DNA from: Affinundibacterium nitidum
GTDB lineage: Bacteria; Pseudomonadota; Gammaproteobacteria; Burkholderiales; Burkholderiaceae_D
DNA: 64,000 nt
Direction: 5' to 3'
Assembly (NCBI RefSeq): GCF_014284155.1
Contig: NZ_JACOFZ010000003.1
Span: forward strand, 248,001 to 312,000
Of the stretch, positions 17,702-27,108 are shown in pieces. Positions within the stretch are counted from its first letter, which is position 1. Every line of letters begins with the position of its first letter. Below the pieces are notes generated by a model. It made no database searches. It was not told where the DNA came from and worked only from the letters and a program-made list of their open reading frames with translations. Made by a program: the position numbers and the translations under genes.

Positions 17702-18817
17702 TTATTGCGAATCGTCAGGGAAAATTATTTCCGCCATAAAACGATCAGGCAAACTTTGGGTATTCACACTGGCCTCGCGACCAAAGAAAATATCTAATCG
17801 CTCACGCGTGCTACTCAAACCTAAGCCATGACCATGCTTTGCCTTACTCCCTGCCAATAGCGGGTTCGCTATACGGAAATGGACCAAGCCCAGACGCACA
17901 TACAAATCGATTTGTATCACGCAATTTTCTTGATGGTTTTCGACACCATGGTGTATCGCATTCTCAACCAGCGGCTGAAACAACAGCGGAGCGCAGGGAA
18001 TTTTCTCCCAGTCACGGTCTTGAATTTCCCATTCAATGTGCAAACGCTTGCCAAAACGCAGCGACTGCATATCGAGATAATCTCGTACGAATTTCAATTC
18101 GTCTGCAACACTCAACCACTCGTACTTACCGGAGTTCACCACATAGCGCAAAAGACCATTAAGCTGATTTAAAGCGTTGCCAGCAAGATGGCGGTCTTCG
18201 CCTCGTACTAGGGCAGTGATACTGTTCAATGCGTTAAACAAAAAGTGAGGCTTCAATTGCCCTTGCAATAAATGCAGCCGAAGTTCTAAGCCCAAGCTGC
18301 GCGATAATTCGATCTCTTGCTCTTTGGCTCGAGCCCGTCGCCAAGCTGCAAAACTGGCCTGCGTACTAAATGCTAATAAAATTAAGCAAAAGTCCACCCA
18401 CAAAATGAAAGGTGAAACCCTATCCCATTCTTGCGAAAGGTCGGCTACCACACCACGATCAAAGTAAGTAGTGATCATAATTTTGTTGACCGTGAGTATC
18501 GGTAAGAAGGCAACACAACTAAGCAAGGCCAGCAGCGCGAGTAGTTTCGCTTGTAGCATCAACTCAAGCTTGCGCCAAAACAGCCACGCCAATAAACAAT
18601 TTAAGAGCGACAAGGGCAAAAACACTAAACAGTACTCGAGCGCCAACATGGCTTGCGGCTGCCCATAATGCACGCTGCCACTATCAAGTGCGCCCGCTAT
18701 CGCATGCGTGATCGCAACAAACATCCAAATCAAGAACGAAAAGCTCATCAATGCCGAAAATGAGACTGGTTCGACAATATGCTTTTCCAGCAGGCTATCC
18801 TTCTCCCAGCTATTCAT
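17702..18817 (-). CDS. LytS-like sensor histidine kinase
   Basis: 371 residues from ATG at 18815-18817 (AGGAG upstream). Four to five membrane helices occupy residues about 15-150. The cytoplasmic His_kinase domain has LKPHFLFNALNSI (phospho-accepting His), the N-box VENAIHHG, and the glycine-rich GHGLGLSSTRERL ATP lid. All are intact, so it should be active on the adjacent LytTR regulator. Its start overlaps the end of the preceding kinase-like gene by 8 bp, so the two are translationally coupled. Confidence 0.92.
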   Translation of the reverse strand: MNSWEKDSLLEKHIVEPVSFSALMSFSFLIWMFVAITHAIAGALDSGSVHYGQPQAMLALEYCLVFLPLSLLNCLLAWLFWRKLELMLQAKLLALLALLSCVAFLPILTVNKIMITTYFDRGVVADLSQEWDRVSPFILWVDFCLILLAFSTQASFAAWRRARAKEQEIELSRSLGLELRLHLLQGQLKPHFLFNALNSITALVRGEDRHLAGNALNQLNGLLRYVVNSGKYEWLSVADELKFVRDYLDMQSLRFGKRLHIEWEIQDRDWEKIPCAPLLFQPLVENAIHHGVENHQENCVIQIDLYVRLGLVHFRIANPLLAGSKAKHGHGLGLSSTRERLDIFFGREASVNTQSLPDRFMAEIIFPDDSQ

Positions 18818-20051
18818 CGCCACGCTCCTGTGCTGGGAAGGAAACAAACACCATCAAATGGCGACCCTGTTCATTCAGAATCACACGTTCATCACATTGC
18901 CCGGCGTCGGCGAATGTAAGACGTATGCGCTCTTGCACCTCGTCAAACGCACTGGCACTGGCCCGAATCGAGGCTATCTCGGTAGACACCTGAATACTAA
19001 AGCGTACTTGTTGATCCACCTGTTCACAGCGCAGAACAAACCGTTGTGGTTCGTGGAATAGTGTGCTGACATGGGCGCGTACCGTCGCATCAAGCAAAGG
19101 TAAAAACAGCATCGGTGGGCACGCATATTCTGACCATAGACGCGGCTCAAGCTGCCACTCCACTTGGAGATGGTCGCCAAATCGCAAACTCTGCAGACTC
19201 AAGTAATCTCGCAAGACGTTCAACTCATCATCGACACTGCGCCATTCTTCCTCCGCCGCTTCCAACACATGGCGTAGTAATTCTGAAAGACGCGCGAGCG
19301 CTTTAGTCGCCAACTGTGAATCTGCTTTCGTCACTAGCTCGGTGATGTCTTCTAAAGAACTCAACAGAAAATAGGGCTCTAATTGCCCTTGCAACTGCTG
19401 CAAACGTAGCTGCAAATAATGCTGGCGTGCGGCTTGCGCTTCAGCGAAACGGCGCTGATTTTTACGCCAAAATGCGTAGGCCAATTGCACTGAGTAGGCA
19501 AAATTAATCAGCACCATATTCAGCCACAAGGACATCGGTGAAATAGCATCAGTGACGGCGCCCCAGCTGATCATCGCCATATCGCGTCGTGCAACGATAT
19601 AAAAACCTTCAAACAAGAAATTAAGCGGCAAGAATACCAACATCAGCCAGAAAAAGATCGCAAACATGGCGCGGGCTCGCAGCGCTTCATCCAGATATTT
19701 CTCAAAATGAATGGCCAAATAACAGCTCATCAACATTTTCGGTGAGAGCCAAATCAGAAACAAATAGATCTGCGTAGAGATCGTTGCCTTGACACCCAAA
19801 ACGCGCAGATCAAAGAAATTCGCCACCGCAGCTAGGGTGGCAAATAAGAACCAGATTGCACAGACAGAAAGTATGATCTTGAAAGACTTAACAAGTCCCA
19901 AGGGGGCCCCGGACGACGCGCCCGTGTCTGAACGATTTAACTTGGCACCAGCAAAAGACATGTAAATGGGAAATAGAGAGATCGACGGTTGAGCATCAAG
20001 AATGACAGTAAAGCCCAAACTTGACGAGCGCACTGGGACTAAGTCATTCAA
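18810..20051 (-). CDS. Degenerate LytS-like kinase homologue (pseudokinase)
   Basis: 413 residues, same architecture as the downstream kinase: about 60-residue N-terminal extension, several membrane helices (residues about 55-185), coiled linker, then a His_kinase-like domain. The catalytic motifs are replaced: LEPYFLLSSLEDI has Tyr where the phospho-His belongs, LLDATVRAH replaces VENAIHHG, and the glycine-rich ATP lid is missing (SASAFDEVQERIRL). The flanking conserved parts (LSLQSLRFGDHLQVEWQLE) remain strong, so the frame is under protein-level constraint. It probably partners the active kinase as sensor or regulator. The N-terminal extension may be mis-started; a start at Met31 is possible. 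Confidence 0.85.
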   Translation of the reverse strand: MNDLVPVRSSSLGFTVILDAQPSISLFPIYMSFAGAKLNRSDTGASSGAPLGLVKSFKIILSVCAIWFLFATLAAVANFFDLRVLGVKATISTQIYLFLIWLSPKMLMSCYLAIHFEKYLDEALRARAMFAIFFWLMLVFLPLNFLFEGFYIVARRDMAMISWGAVTDAISPMSLWLNMVLINFAYSVQLAYAFWRKNQRRFAEAQAARQHYLQLRLQQLQGQLEPYFLLSSLEDITELVTKADSQLATKALARLSELLRHVLEAAEEEWRSVDDELNVLRDYLSLQSLRFGDHLQVEWQLEPRLWSEYACPPMLFLPLLDATVRAHVSTLFHEPQRFVLRCEQVDQQVRFSIQVSTEIASIRASASAFDEVQERIRLTFADAGQCDERVILNEQGRHLMVFVSFPAQERGDE

Positions 20052-20162
20052 AATAGGGACAAAACTCGATGCACTTAGTGCACAACACTCACAAATGTGG
20101 AGAGGCGCGCAGACACATCTTGCTGCCTATTATGCAGCTTTATACTACGAGCAGCAATCAAG

Positions 20163-20198
20163 AAAAAAGGCACTACCCGCTGGAGGTAATGCCTTTTG
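20163..20198 (-). terminator. Terminator after the X-Pro peptidase gene
   Basis: Minus-strand hairpin with AAAAGGCA.TACC paired to GGGTA.TGCCTTTT, followed by more T. It separates the peptidase gene from the downstream kinase operon. Confidence 0.75.
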
Positions 20199-20251
20199 AT
20201 GTCGTGGAATCATTGACCGTACCGGTAAGATGGGTACGGCGAGCCACAGAC

Positions 20252-22162
20252 TTATTCCACAGCCGCCTTCCATGCGGCTTGTCCGCCAACAACAGGAAAG
20301 CTTAAGGAGCTCTTCACTAAATCGACTTGTAACTCGGTCCCCGCCTTAGGCCATAAAGTGAAGTCACGGTCGCTCGAAAAAATCATCAAGGCCAAACGTT
20401 TACCCGCTGGGATGATGCGATCGCCCGGTTGCAAGTCAAAACGAAGGTCAACAAACTGACCTGGTTTCAATGGCACGCCCGCCGCTTTGGAATCATAGTT
20501 CCCACCTTGGGTGAGCGAGGCAAAGTTTTGCGGATCTGCCCAAGCACGCGACACCACGCCCATTTGTCCGGCTGAGCCAACAGCCTTCTGGTCGAATGGC
20601 AAGGTCACTAACCAAACCGATAAATTTGCCGCTGGTTTATTGGCTGCCAGTCGAATTTGAATGACTGGCGTACCCGACATATGTAAGGCTTCTTTCAACT
20701 CGGGAGTCGCATAAATCAAACGATTAGGAGACTGATCGGCGCTTGCCAAAATACCGCCAGCAAAAGTGACATCGTCGATAACGCGTTCGATCTTCATGGC
20801 GCTCGGTTTAGCCATGCTGAGCGCACCCGCACGATTACCACCAGCACCTAAGAAGAGTTGAACTGCACTCGCTTCAGGGTTCGGGAAATCTAAATAAGGC
20901 GTTGGCGGCGTACCACGCTCTGCACCTTCGCGCATGATCATCGCGCGTGCATCGTTTTCAACGCCATTGTCGATGCCGTACAAATAATGCGAGAACCAGC
21001 GATTACGCATCTCCATCGGTGGCGGGCCACCATGGCCGCCATGATGCAAATACAGTTGCGCAGGCGTGCCTTGCTTCTTCAAGGCTTCGTAGATGCGAAT
21101 GGAATGTTCAGGCATCACGTTCCAGTCATGTTGGCCATGCGCCAACAAAGTAGCCGCCTTCACACCCTTAATTTTGGTTAAGAGATCGCGCTCAGCCCAA
21201 AAATCATTGTAATCACCGCGCAAGCGATCAAAACCCGCCATCATTTTGCCGTCGCGAATGGTTTTATTGCAGTACTCACGCTTCTCTGGTTTGCCGCTAT
21301 AGATGAAGTCATACAATTGATCGACATCTTCACCCAAATAACCACCTGGGTGGCGAATCAAGCCATTACTGCGATAGTAGTGGTAGTAGGAAGTATTCGG
21401 CGCAATCGGAATAATCGCCTCTAAACCTGCTACACCGGTGGTGGCCGCGGCGAGAGGAATCGTGCCATTGTAAGAAGTGCCTGTCATGCCGACTTTGCCG
21501 GTAGACCAGCTCGCTTTGACTTCTTCATTGCCATCACGGCTGGTGTAGCCCTTGGCACGACCATTGAGCCAATCGATCACGGCCTTTGGCGCTAATTCTT
21601 CAGGTGCGCCACCAACGGTAGGGCAACCTTCCGATAAACCTGTGCCTGGCGCTTCGGAATGCACTACCGCGAAACCGCGTGGCACCCATGTATCGATTTC
21701 TGTTCTAGCAATTTCAGGGCGCACAGGAATGTAGGCCGCTTGTTCGTTCACTGGCCGTGGTGGAGGCGTTGCACCGAGTTCATGTTGTACGTCCCACATC
21801 TTCTGATTCTTCATGGTGCCTGCAAAGTAAGGCGAAGATTCATAGACCACCGCCACTTTCAAACCTTCGGTATCGGTTTGATACGGACGTGTGACATCCA
21901 CATGCATGCGGTCACGTTTGCCATCGGCATCGCTGTCAAATTCGGTCTCTACCCACAACTCTTGCTTAATCCACTTCGTCTTATCTTGAAATGCAGGCAC
22001 GACTTGGGCTTGGCCATTATGGAACTGGGGCGTCGCTGGCTTGACGACTTTACTCTCTGGCGCCTGCGCTGACGCAGCCAAACTAAACGCGGCGCTGATC
22101 GCTAGCACTAGGGCCAACGGGCGCGCTATTTGAGTCCATGTCGGAGATTCGAAACGATGCAT
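20252..22162 (-). CDS. Exported X-Pro dipeptidyl-peptidase-like S15 hydrolase
   Basis: 636 residues with a signal peptide (ALVLAISAAFSLAASAQA). It is an S15/CocE-NonD alpha/beta-hydrolase: GMTGTSYNGTIPLAAA around residues 225-240 carries the GxSYxG nucleophile elbow, and a late HHGGHGG segment supplies the His. The C-terminal beta-sandwich (XPD domain: FVDLRFDLQPGDRIIPAGKRLALMIFSSD) closes the protein. Such enzymes remove Xaa-Pro dipeptides or hydrolyse esters in the periplasm. Monocistronic with its own terminator. Confidence 0.9.
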   Translation of the reverse strand: MHRFESPTWTQIARPLALVLAISAAFSLAASAQAPESKVVKPATPQFHNGQAQVVPAFQDKTKWIKQELWVETEFDSDADGKRDRMHVDVTRPYQTDTEGLKVAVVYESSPYFAGTMKNQKMWDVQHELGATPPPRPVNEQAAYIPVRPEIARTEIDTWVPRGFAVVHSEAPGTGLSEGCPTVGGAPEELAPKAVIDWLNGRAKGYTSRDGNEEVKASWSTGKVGMTGTSYNGTIPLAAATTGVAGLEAIIPIAPNTSYYHYYRSNGLIRHPGGYLGEDVDQLYDFIYSGKPEKREYCNKTIRDGKMMAGFDRLRGDYNDFWAERDLLTKIKGVKAATLLAHGQHDWNVMPEHSIRIYEALKKQGTPAQLYLHHGGHGGPPPMEMRNRWFSHYLYGIDNGVENDARAMIMREGAERGTPPTPYLDFPNPEASAVQLFLGAGGNRAGALSMAKPSAMKIERVIDDVTFAGGILASADQSPNRLIYATPELKEALHMSGTPVIQIRLAANKPAANLSVWLVTLPFDQKAVGSAGQMGVVSRAWADPQNFASLTQGGNYDSKAAGVPLKPGQFVDLRFDLQPGDRIIPAGKRLALMIFSSDRDFTLWPKAGTELQVDLVKSSLSFPVVGGQAAWKAAVE

Positions 22163-22503
22163 GCTTGTTTCCTTTAGAGTTGAAGGCGAAAAGACTAAGA
22201 GCTTATGTTGACCAGCATTATGCCGATAAGTTTCGATAAAACGACTCTCGTCCTAGGAAAATTTGTGGGCTATTCCAAAATCCCCACGATTCATGCAGAA
22301 ACCAGCATGGTCGACGCAGATGATTCTGTATAAATAAGACTTACGCAAGATTGCGCTAACGAGGTGACAACAACGACGCTAGGGTCTGTTTTGCGTAAGT
22401 CCTATAAAGAAAATGCTTGCACAATTTTTCGTGCTTGATATGCTGCGCGCCTTGGGCGTTTTCGACGCGCTATTGATGAAATGATGTTTTTGGAATAATT
22501 GTT
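22163..22503. other. Intergenic region between divergent X-Pro peptidase and NHL protein genes
   Basis: It contains promoters for both genes (not resolved) and a 65-bp inverted-repeat element (22338-22402). No gene seen. Confidence 0.5.
22338..22402. repeat. Small inverted-repeat element (GGACTTACGC ends)
   Basis: Begins GACTTACGCAAGATTGCGCT and ends TTGCGTAAGTCC, so the termini are perfect inverted repeats of at least 9 bp. A longer relative with the same ends is at 52167-52266 and a decayed end is near 1802. It looks like a MITE or a transposon-end remnant. Confidence 0.6.
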
Positions 22504-24744
22504 ATGCGCCTACGTCTTCCCGGCTTAATTCTTGCAACTGTTTGTGCTGCACTCACTGGCGCCACCGTTTGGTATCTCTCACCAACTGAAAACCCAACAC
22601 CACTCAAACGTATCTTCGCCAAGAAACCGGTGCCGACCACCATGACATGGGAAGCCGACGTCAGCACCTACGCGCACCAATTTTCTGTGGCGACTGCCAA
22701 TAATGTCGCCCAAGCCAGCGACTGGAGTGATGCCTTTGGTATCGTATTTGACCGTAAAGGCAATACCTATATCGCCGATGCCGGTAACCATAATCGTATT
22801 TTGCGCATCAACAAAGAAGGTAAGGTGGAAGTATTTGCCGGTGGAGAAGAAGGCTTTGTTGATAGCCCAGCCGACGCCAAAGATAATCACGGCGCGCGTT
22901 TCAATACACCTTCGGCATTGGCTATCGATAGCCATGGCAATCTGTTTGTAGCCGACACCGCTAACCACGCAATTCGCAAAATCACGCCTGAGGGCAAAGT
23001 CAGTACCGTGGCGGGTACTGGCGTTGCCGGTTATCGCGATGGTGCCGCCGCACAAGCGCAATTTAATGGACCGATTGGCATCGCCATCAATAAGCAAGGT
23101 GAATTAATTGTAGGCGATACCTATAACGATAAAATCCGCGTCATCAAAACCGACGGCCAAGTCATCACACTCGCTGGCGGTGATGGCCCAGGGTATCAAG
23201 ATGGCGTAGGAAGCAATGCTTTGTTCGATACGCCGACTAATGTCGTCGTCAACAGTAAAAACGAGATCATCGTTGCCGACACACGAAATAACGCGGTGCG
23301 TAAAATCACCACCACTGGTGAAGTTAGCACACTCTTGTTCAGTGCTAAAGAAGATCAAAACGCCTTAATGCGCAGACCGATGGGTTTAGCGATTACGCAT
23401 GACGACTACTTGTATGTCGGTGAGCTATCGCATGGCCGCTTATTACAAATCGCGCCAACAGGAGAAAGCCGTGGCCTGACGGGCGTCGATATCGACATCG
23501 TTGCGGGTGACGACACCAGCCCACGCGCACAAAGCCCAGCGGCAATCGCGGTAAGCGCCGACGGTGAATTACTGGTCAGCGATAGTGCAAAAAATCGCGT
23601 CCATCGCATCAAAGCGAAAACCGACGCTCCATCGAAGAGTAAGTCAACATTGGTCAACCCTGCAGCAATACTCGTCGAAGCTAAAGCTGAAGCAGGCAAT
23701 TTGCCTTGGCCTTTACTACCGCAAGACCAGCCGCATGAAGTCGTCGGCACCATTGGCGAAGTGCGCGGCAACTATCAAGGAGAAAGTCGAGATCACTTTC
23801 ATCGCGGCCTCGATGTGCAAGGCGATATGGGTGAAAGCGTAGTGGCAGTGCGCAATGAAAAAGTCAGCTCACCGACATCAACATGGGCAGCGGGCACGAT
23901 TAACGAAGGCATGCGCATCAGCAAATTTTCCTACATTCACATGAAGGTCGGGCGCACCCAAAAAGAAGCGGTACTCAACCCGCAGAAGTTCCAGCTGATT
24001 AAAGACAGCAGCGGCAAACTGCAACAGGTGCGCGTGCAACGTGGCACACGATTTGCCGTTGGTGAAACGGTAGGTACTATCAATAGCATGTACCACGTTC
24101 ATCTGAACTATGCGCCAGAAGGCGAAGTCGTGAACCCCTTATCGCTGAAATTTGCTGGCTTCCAAGACAGCGTGGCACCACAGATCAATCACATCGACAT
24201 CGCCGACAAAGATGGCCGCATCTTGGGCCACGCGCTAAGTAAGGCACATGCACAATCCAAACGCGGCAAGCTCAACAACCTGCCCAGCAAGAACAACACC
24301 CACGATCTTGAAGAACCGATTTTGATACCACGCAGCCTTGAAGAAGTCAGCATCATCGTCGACGCCTTCGATCAAGCCGACGGCAATGCCGAACGCCGCC
24401 GCTTAGGTTTATACGAGCTCGGCTATCAAGTCTTCAAAAGCGATGGCACACCCTTAGCTGGCTATGAAAACCCACAAGTCACGATACGTTTTAATCTGCT
24501 ACCCACCGACGAAGAAGCCGTCAAAGTCGCCTACGCAGAAAACAGCGGCATCACCGTACACGGCAGCGCCACCACCCGCTTCTTGTACAACATCAGCAAT
24601 GAAATCAAGAGCGGCCACGCGGTGATCAAGTATTGGAAGATCAAAGACTTACCAGCTGGCGACTACAAGATACGCGTGTATGCGGCAGACTATGCAGGGA
24701 ATCGGGCTGGTTTGGGGAATGAGATTGCGGTTAGGGTGGAGTGA
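22504..24744 (+). CDS. NHL-repeat beta-propeller fused to an M23-like peptidase domain
   Basis: 746 residues with an N-terminal signal anchor (ILATVCAALTGATVWYL). Residues about 70-375 contain six NHL repeats (GIVFDRKGNTYIADAGNHNRILRI; ALAIDSHGNLFVADTANHAIRKI and so on), a propeller for ligand or protein binding. After a linker, residues about 410-550 resemble a LytM/M23 fold: H433-R-G-L-D437 matches HxxxD and H531-V-H533 matches the HxH zinc motif. The rest (550-746) is beta-sandwich-like. M23 enzymes cut peptidoglycan cross-links, so a periplasmic or cell-wall role is likely. All zinc ligands seem present, but activity is inferred. Confidence 0.78.
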   Translation: MRLRLPGLILATVCAALTGATVWYLSPTENPTPLKRIFAKKPVPTTMTWEADVSTYAHQFSVATANNVAQASDWSDAFGIVFDRKGNTYIADAGNHNRILRINKEGKVEVFAGGEEGFVDSPADAKDNHGARFNTPSALAIDSHGNLFVADTANHAIRKITPEGKVSTVAGTGVAGYRDGAAAQAQFNGPIGIAINKQGELIVGDTYNDKIRVIKTDGQVITLAGGDGPGYQDGVGSNALFDTPTNVVVNSKNEIIVADTRNNAVRKITTTGEVSTLLFSAKEDQNALMRRPMGLAITHDDYLYVGELSHGRLLQIAPTGESRGLTGVDIDIVAGDDTSPRAQSPAAIAVSADGELLVSDSAKNRVHRIKAKTDAPSKSKSTLVNPAAILVEAKAEAGNLPWPLLPQDQPHEVVGTIGEVRGNYQGESRDHFHRGLDVQGDMGESVVAVRNEKVSSPTSTWAAGTINEGMRISKFSYIHMKVGRTQKEAVLNPQKFQLIKDSSGKLQQVRVQRGTRFAVGETVGTINSMYHVHLNYAPEGEVVNPLSLKFAGFQDSVAPQINHIDIADKDGRILGHALSKAHAQSKRGKLNNLPSKNNTHDLEEPILIPRSLEEVSIIVDAFDQADGNAERRRLGLYELGYQVFKSDGTPLAGYENPQVTIRFNLLPTDEEAVKVAYAENSGITVHGSATTRFLYNISNEIKSGHAVIKYWKIKDLPAGDYKIRVYAADYAGNRAGLGNEIAVRVE

Positions 24745-24886
24745 AATTTGTCTGTTGACTGGATTGAAGTTGAGTCAACGATTTTCAAGACGACTCCTTT
24801 TTATAGTGCATTTAATTTTTGAGCTTTCTCTTTCTAATTGCGTCGCGATCCTGCCAAGAATTAAAAAAGTGTAGTCAAAACACCCG

Positions 24887-25957
24887 CTAATCGTAGCTGA
24901 GAAATTCAGAACCTGAAAATGCATTAACGAACGCGAGATCGTAAATCGGGTAAGAATTTGTCAAGCCAAGCGCCTTTATCACGACCGCTCGGCTGTGTTC
25001 ATTATCTATGAGCAGGACATCAGATCGACCTCTGACTTTCGCATCAAACGTGCGACAACGCCCCGAATTACAAACGTAAATAATATTTTTCTCTGATTCC
25101 TTAACAGGAACTAAGATGAGTCCATCCGCGCACGATATTTCTTTCGACAAAACAAAACGAGCTGACATTTGATCAAAAGGCAGGTTCCTTTTCCCTTTGA
25201 ATACAAAGCTGATGGGATCGAAAACAAAATAGCTCATCTGTGGTCTACCGGCGTTTGGGCCTTTGGTCGTCCGCAATACAAAGATGAGATCATTATTTTC
25301 TCGTTTAACCGTAAAGATAGGGCTTGAATGCGTATCCATTGAGGGGCCCGAATTCTGGTTCACTTCATCTGAGTTCGCTAAAGAGAGCAACTCGGACTTC
25401 GTTTTTTCCGGAAACCTGCCAACGGCTTCGTCGTCTACGCTGAATAACCGGCCACAGAAATATAACTTTGTTCCCAAGCGAACAACATCAACACCCCAGA
25501 AGGCTCTTTCACATTCGTAGGAGTGTGCCTTGCTACTATTTTTGTTTATGACTGTCGCCAAATGGTTCTTTAACGCAATTGAAAAATCAGGATCCGCATA
25601 AATGATGTCATTCAATTCGCCAGCAAAAGATACGTCTATTTTTCTGTCTATATTCTTGTGATCTAGCGTTATAAGTTTATTGAAATCTTCCGTCTTATAT
25701 TCTGTATGTGAGTTATGAGGATCAAAGAAATTGAATTTTTCTGGATGTTCTATCACTCGGGTTCGTTGCATTTGTATGTTTAGGCTATTTCCAAAAAGTC
25801 GCGCACTTGAAAAATCAAAGTAAACGTTTTCATGCTTTCTATCGTTTTTTTCGATAGGATTTTTTTTAGTTGTATCGCAGCCGGTTAAAATGAATAAAGC
25901 AACAACCGCAGAAAGAAGCGAGTAGAGATATCTAGGGCTTCGTACTAATCTACACAT
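24887..25957 (-). CDS. Hypothetical lipoprotein
   Basis: About 356 residues from the ATG at 25955-25957; the frame opens upstream only with TTG. Lipobox LTGC follows a hydrophobic segment (SLLSAVVALFILTGC). The mature protein is mixed alpha/beta with short strands (FVFDPISFVFKGKR, DVLLIDNEHSRAVVI) that could be propeller-like, and several Cys (CERAFWG, YFCGRLF, CNSGRCRTF). No family recognised. AT-rich compared with the core genes. Confidence 0.55.
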   Translation of the reverse strand: MCRLVRSPRYLYSLLSAVVALFILTGCDTTKKNPIEKNDRKHENVYFDFSSARLFGNSLNIQMQRTRVIEHPEKFNFFDPHNSHTEYKTEDFNKLITLDHKNIDRKIDVSFAGELNDIIYADPDFSIALKNHLATVINKNSSKAHSYECERAFWGVDVVRLGTKLYFCGRLFSVDDEAVGRFPEKTKSELLSLANSDEVNQNSGPSMDTHSSPIFTVKRENNDLIFVLRTTKGPNAGRPQMSYFVFDPISFVFKGKRNLPFDQMSARFVLSKEISCADGLILVPVKESEKNIIYVCNSGRCRTFDAKVRGRSDVLLIDNEHSRAVVIKALGLTNSYPIYDLAFVNAFSGSEFLSYD

Positions 25958-26046
25958 TGAACATTCCCACAAAAAAATAAACGCTCGAACACGATTACCA
26001 TCGACAACATTCTCCCATAACTTTCCAAGTCCATCGGCTAAAGCCC

Positions 26047-26076
26047 GAAGATACGATTAGCAAAGCGTAATCGCAC
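26047..26076 (+). repeat. REP-like palindrome, copy 4
   Basis: GAAG then arms ATACGATTA/TAATCGCAC. The arms are slightly mismatched. It lies just past the zinc-ribbon gene, inside what may be a disrupted attC. Confidence 0.65.
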
Positions 26077-26100
26077 ATTCTTTGAGGTCTACCGCATGAG

Positions 26101-26322
26101 TTAAGAAACGTCATGTGCGTAGGATTCAAGGCGACCACAATTTTTACAACGATACGTGACTACAGGCATTTTCTTACTTCCGGATTTAACGACAGACGTA
26201 CGCCAGAACGAAGTATTGGGATCTCCACTTGCCCATGTGGCCTGACTGGCAAGGTCATAGTCACCCTTATCGATTACGAAGCCTTTTTCAAGTTCCCCGT
26301 CACATCTAATGCATCTTTCCAT
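26101..26322 (-). CDS. Small zinc-ribbon protein
   Basis: 73 residues with two CxxC knuckles (MERCIRCDGEL at the start and YRCKNCGRLESY near the end), the pattern of a treble-clef or zinc-ribbon protein such as the PF20097-type family. The middle (WASGDPNTSFWRTSVVKSG) matches that group as I know it. Its stop lies inside a GTTAAGA core sequence (26100-26106), as in the integron cassettes, so it may be the second cassette of array A. Function unknown. Confidence 0.65.
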   Translation of the reverse strand: MERCIRCDGELEKGFVIDKGDYDLASQATWASGDPNTSFWRTSVVKSGSKKMPVVTYRCKNCGRLESYAHDVS

Positions 26323-26346
26323 ATTTACCTCAATCTATGTGGAGCG

Positions 26347-26436
26347 TTTTAACGCCGAAATGACGAGATCGCCATGACGGTCATAATTTTGAGTGAAATA
26401 GTCTTTGGCGATTCTCTGTCGATTGACCTGTTAAGC
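26347..26436 (-). other. attC site, array A
   Basis: TTTTAAC (26347-26353) to GTTAAGC (26430-26436), 90 bp. The inner arms GAGATCGCC and GGCGATTCTC pair. The outer GTTAAGC is complementary to the first 7 bases of the cassette at the attI junction, as for a true cassette. Confidence 0.8.
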
Positions 26437-26437
26437 C

Positions 26438-26989
26438 TCATGCGGATCTCGCCTCAAGAAATTCGTTTGCGAATACTTCTAAGGATGCTTTGGCAGCAGT
26501 ACCCAAGAACACTCCAGATGTGCAACGCCCCACCTTCCTACCCGCTGATCCAACTGGATGCCAGACGCGGAAAAATCCCAATGGGCTACAAAAATTAGAG
26601 GGAAATGAATGTAAGACTGCAAGATTCCCGCCTGGAGGAAGGCCTACCACCGCATTTGATCCATCAGGTAATTCGATGGCGGTGGTAACATGAAAAATGA
26701 AATACGTTCCATGTCCTTGTATGTTGATTGGTAGCCATTCAATTTCGGGAAATTCCGTCATTTTATTTTTTAGCGAAGCCGAAAAAGCGAGCGCATTTGG
26801 GTTGAACAAAATGGGTGTTGCAGGCTGATCAGCAATATGAAGCTTCAAATTGGGCATGGTCCATTGCTCAATTAGCGACAACGGACTACGCAATCGCGGA
26901 TCATCCCAAAGACGCGTGTCATTGTCGAACCAAGCAGGCGCGAAAGAACCGTCAGTATTCGAGCGGATTGATAGTTTGAAAGCGGCCAT
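26438..26989 (-). CDS. Cassette A1: hypothetical, immunity-like protein
   Basis: 183 residues, no signal peptide. Sequence such as IEWLPINIQGHGTYFIFHV followed by a late FLGTAAKASLEVFANEFLE recalls the Imm11/DUF1629 type of immunity protein, in which a paired beta-sheet is followed by a short helix; this similarity is weak. It lies directly between attI-like site A and the attC at 26347, so it is the first cassette of array A and should be transcribed from the Pc promoter there. Confidence 0.6.
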   Translation of the reverse strand: MAAFKLSIRSNTDGSFAPAWFDNDTRLWDDPRLRSPLSLIEQWTMPNLKLHIADQPATPILFNPNALAFSASLKNKMTEFPEIEWLPINIQGHGTYFIFHVTTAIELPDGSNAVVGLPPGGNLAVLHSFPSNFCSPLGFFRVWHPVGSAGRKVGRCTSGVFLGTAAKASLEVFANEFLEARSA

Positions 26990-26996
26990 AGACGAG

Positions 26997-27060
26997 GCTT
27001 AACTGGTTCTAAAGGGAAAGAAACCGAAGTTAACACAAACATGTAAATTGAGCAACGCAG
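26997..27060 (-). other. attI-like site A
   Basis: On the minus strand the site ends ...TTTAGAACCA then GTTAAGC, the GTTRRRY crossover core where cassette A1 joins. The 45 bp before it are nearly identical to sites B (36.0 kb) and C (50.9 kb), and resemble the AAAACAAAGTTAGGC end of attI1. Confidence 0.72.
27027..27055 (-). promoter_or_regulatory. Candidate Pc promoter of array A
   Basis: Minus strand: TTGCTC, 17 bp, TAACTT, with TGT just before the -10. The same arrangement is conserved in the other two attI-like modules and points into the cassettes. Confidence 0.5.
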
Positions 27061-27108
27061 TTTCAAGCTGTTTGTAAGCTCTACTCTGATTGGGCGAATT
27101 TTGTTGAA

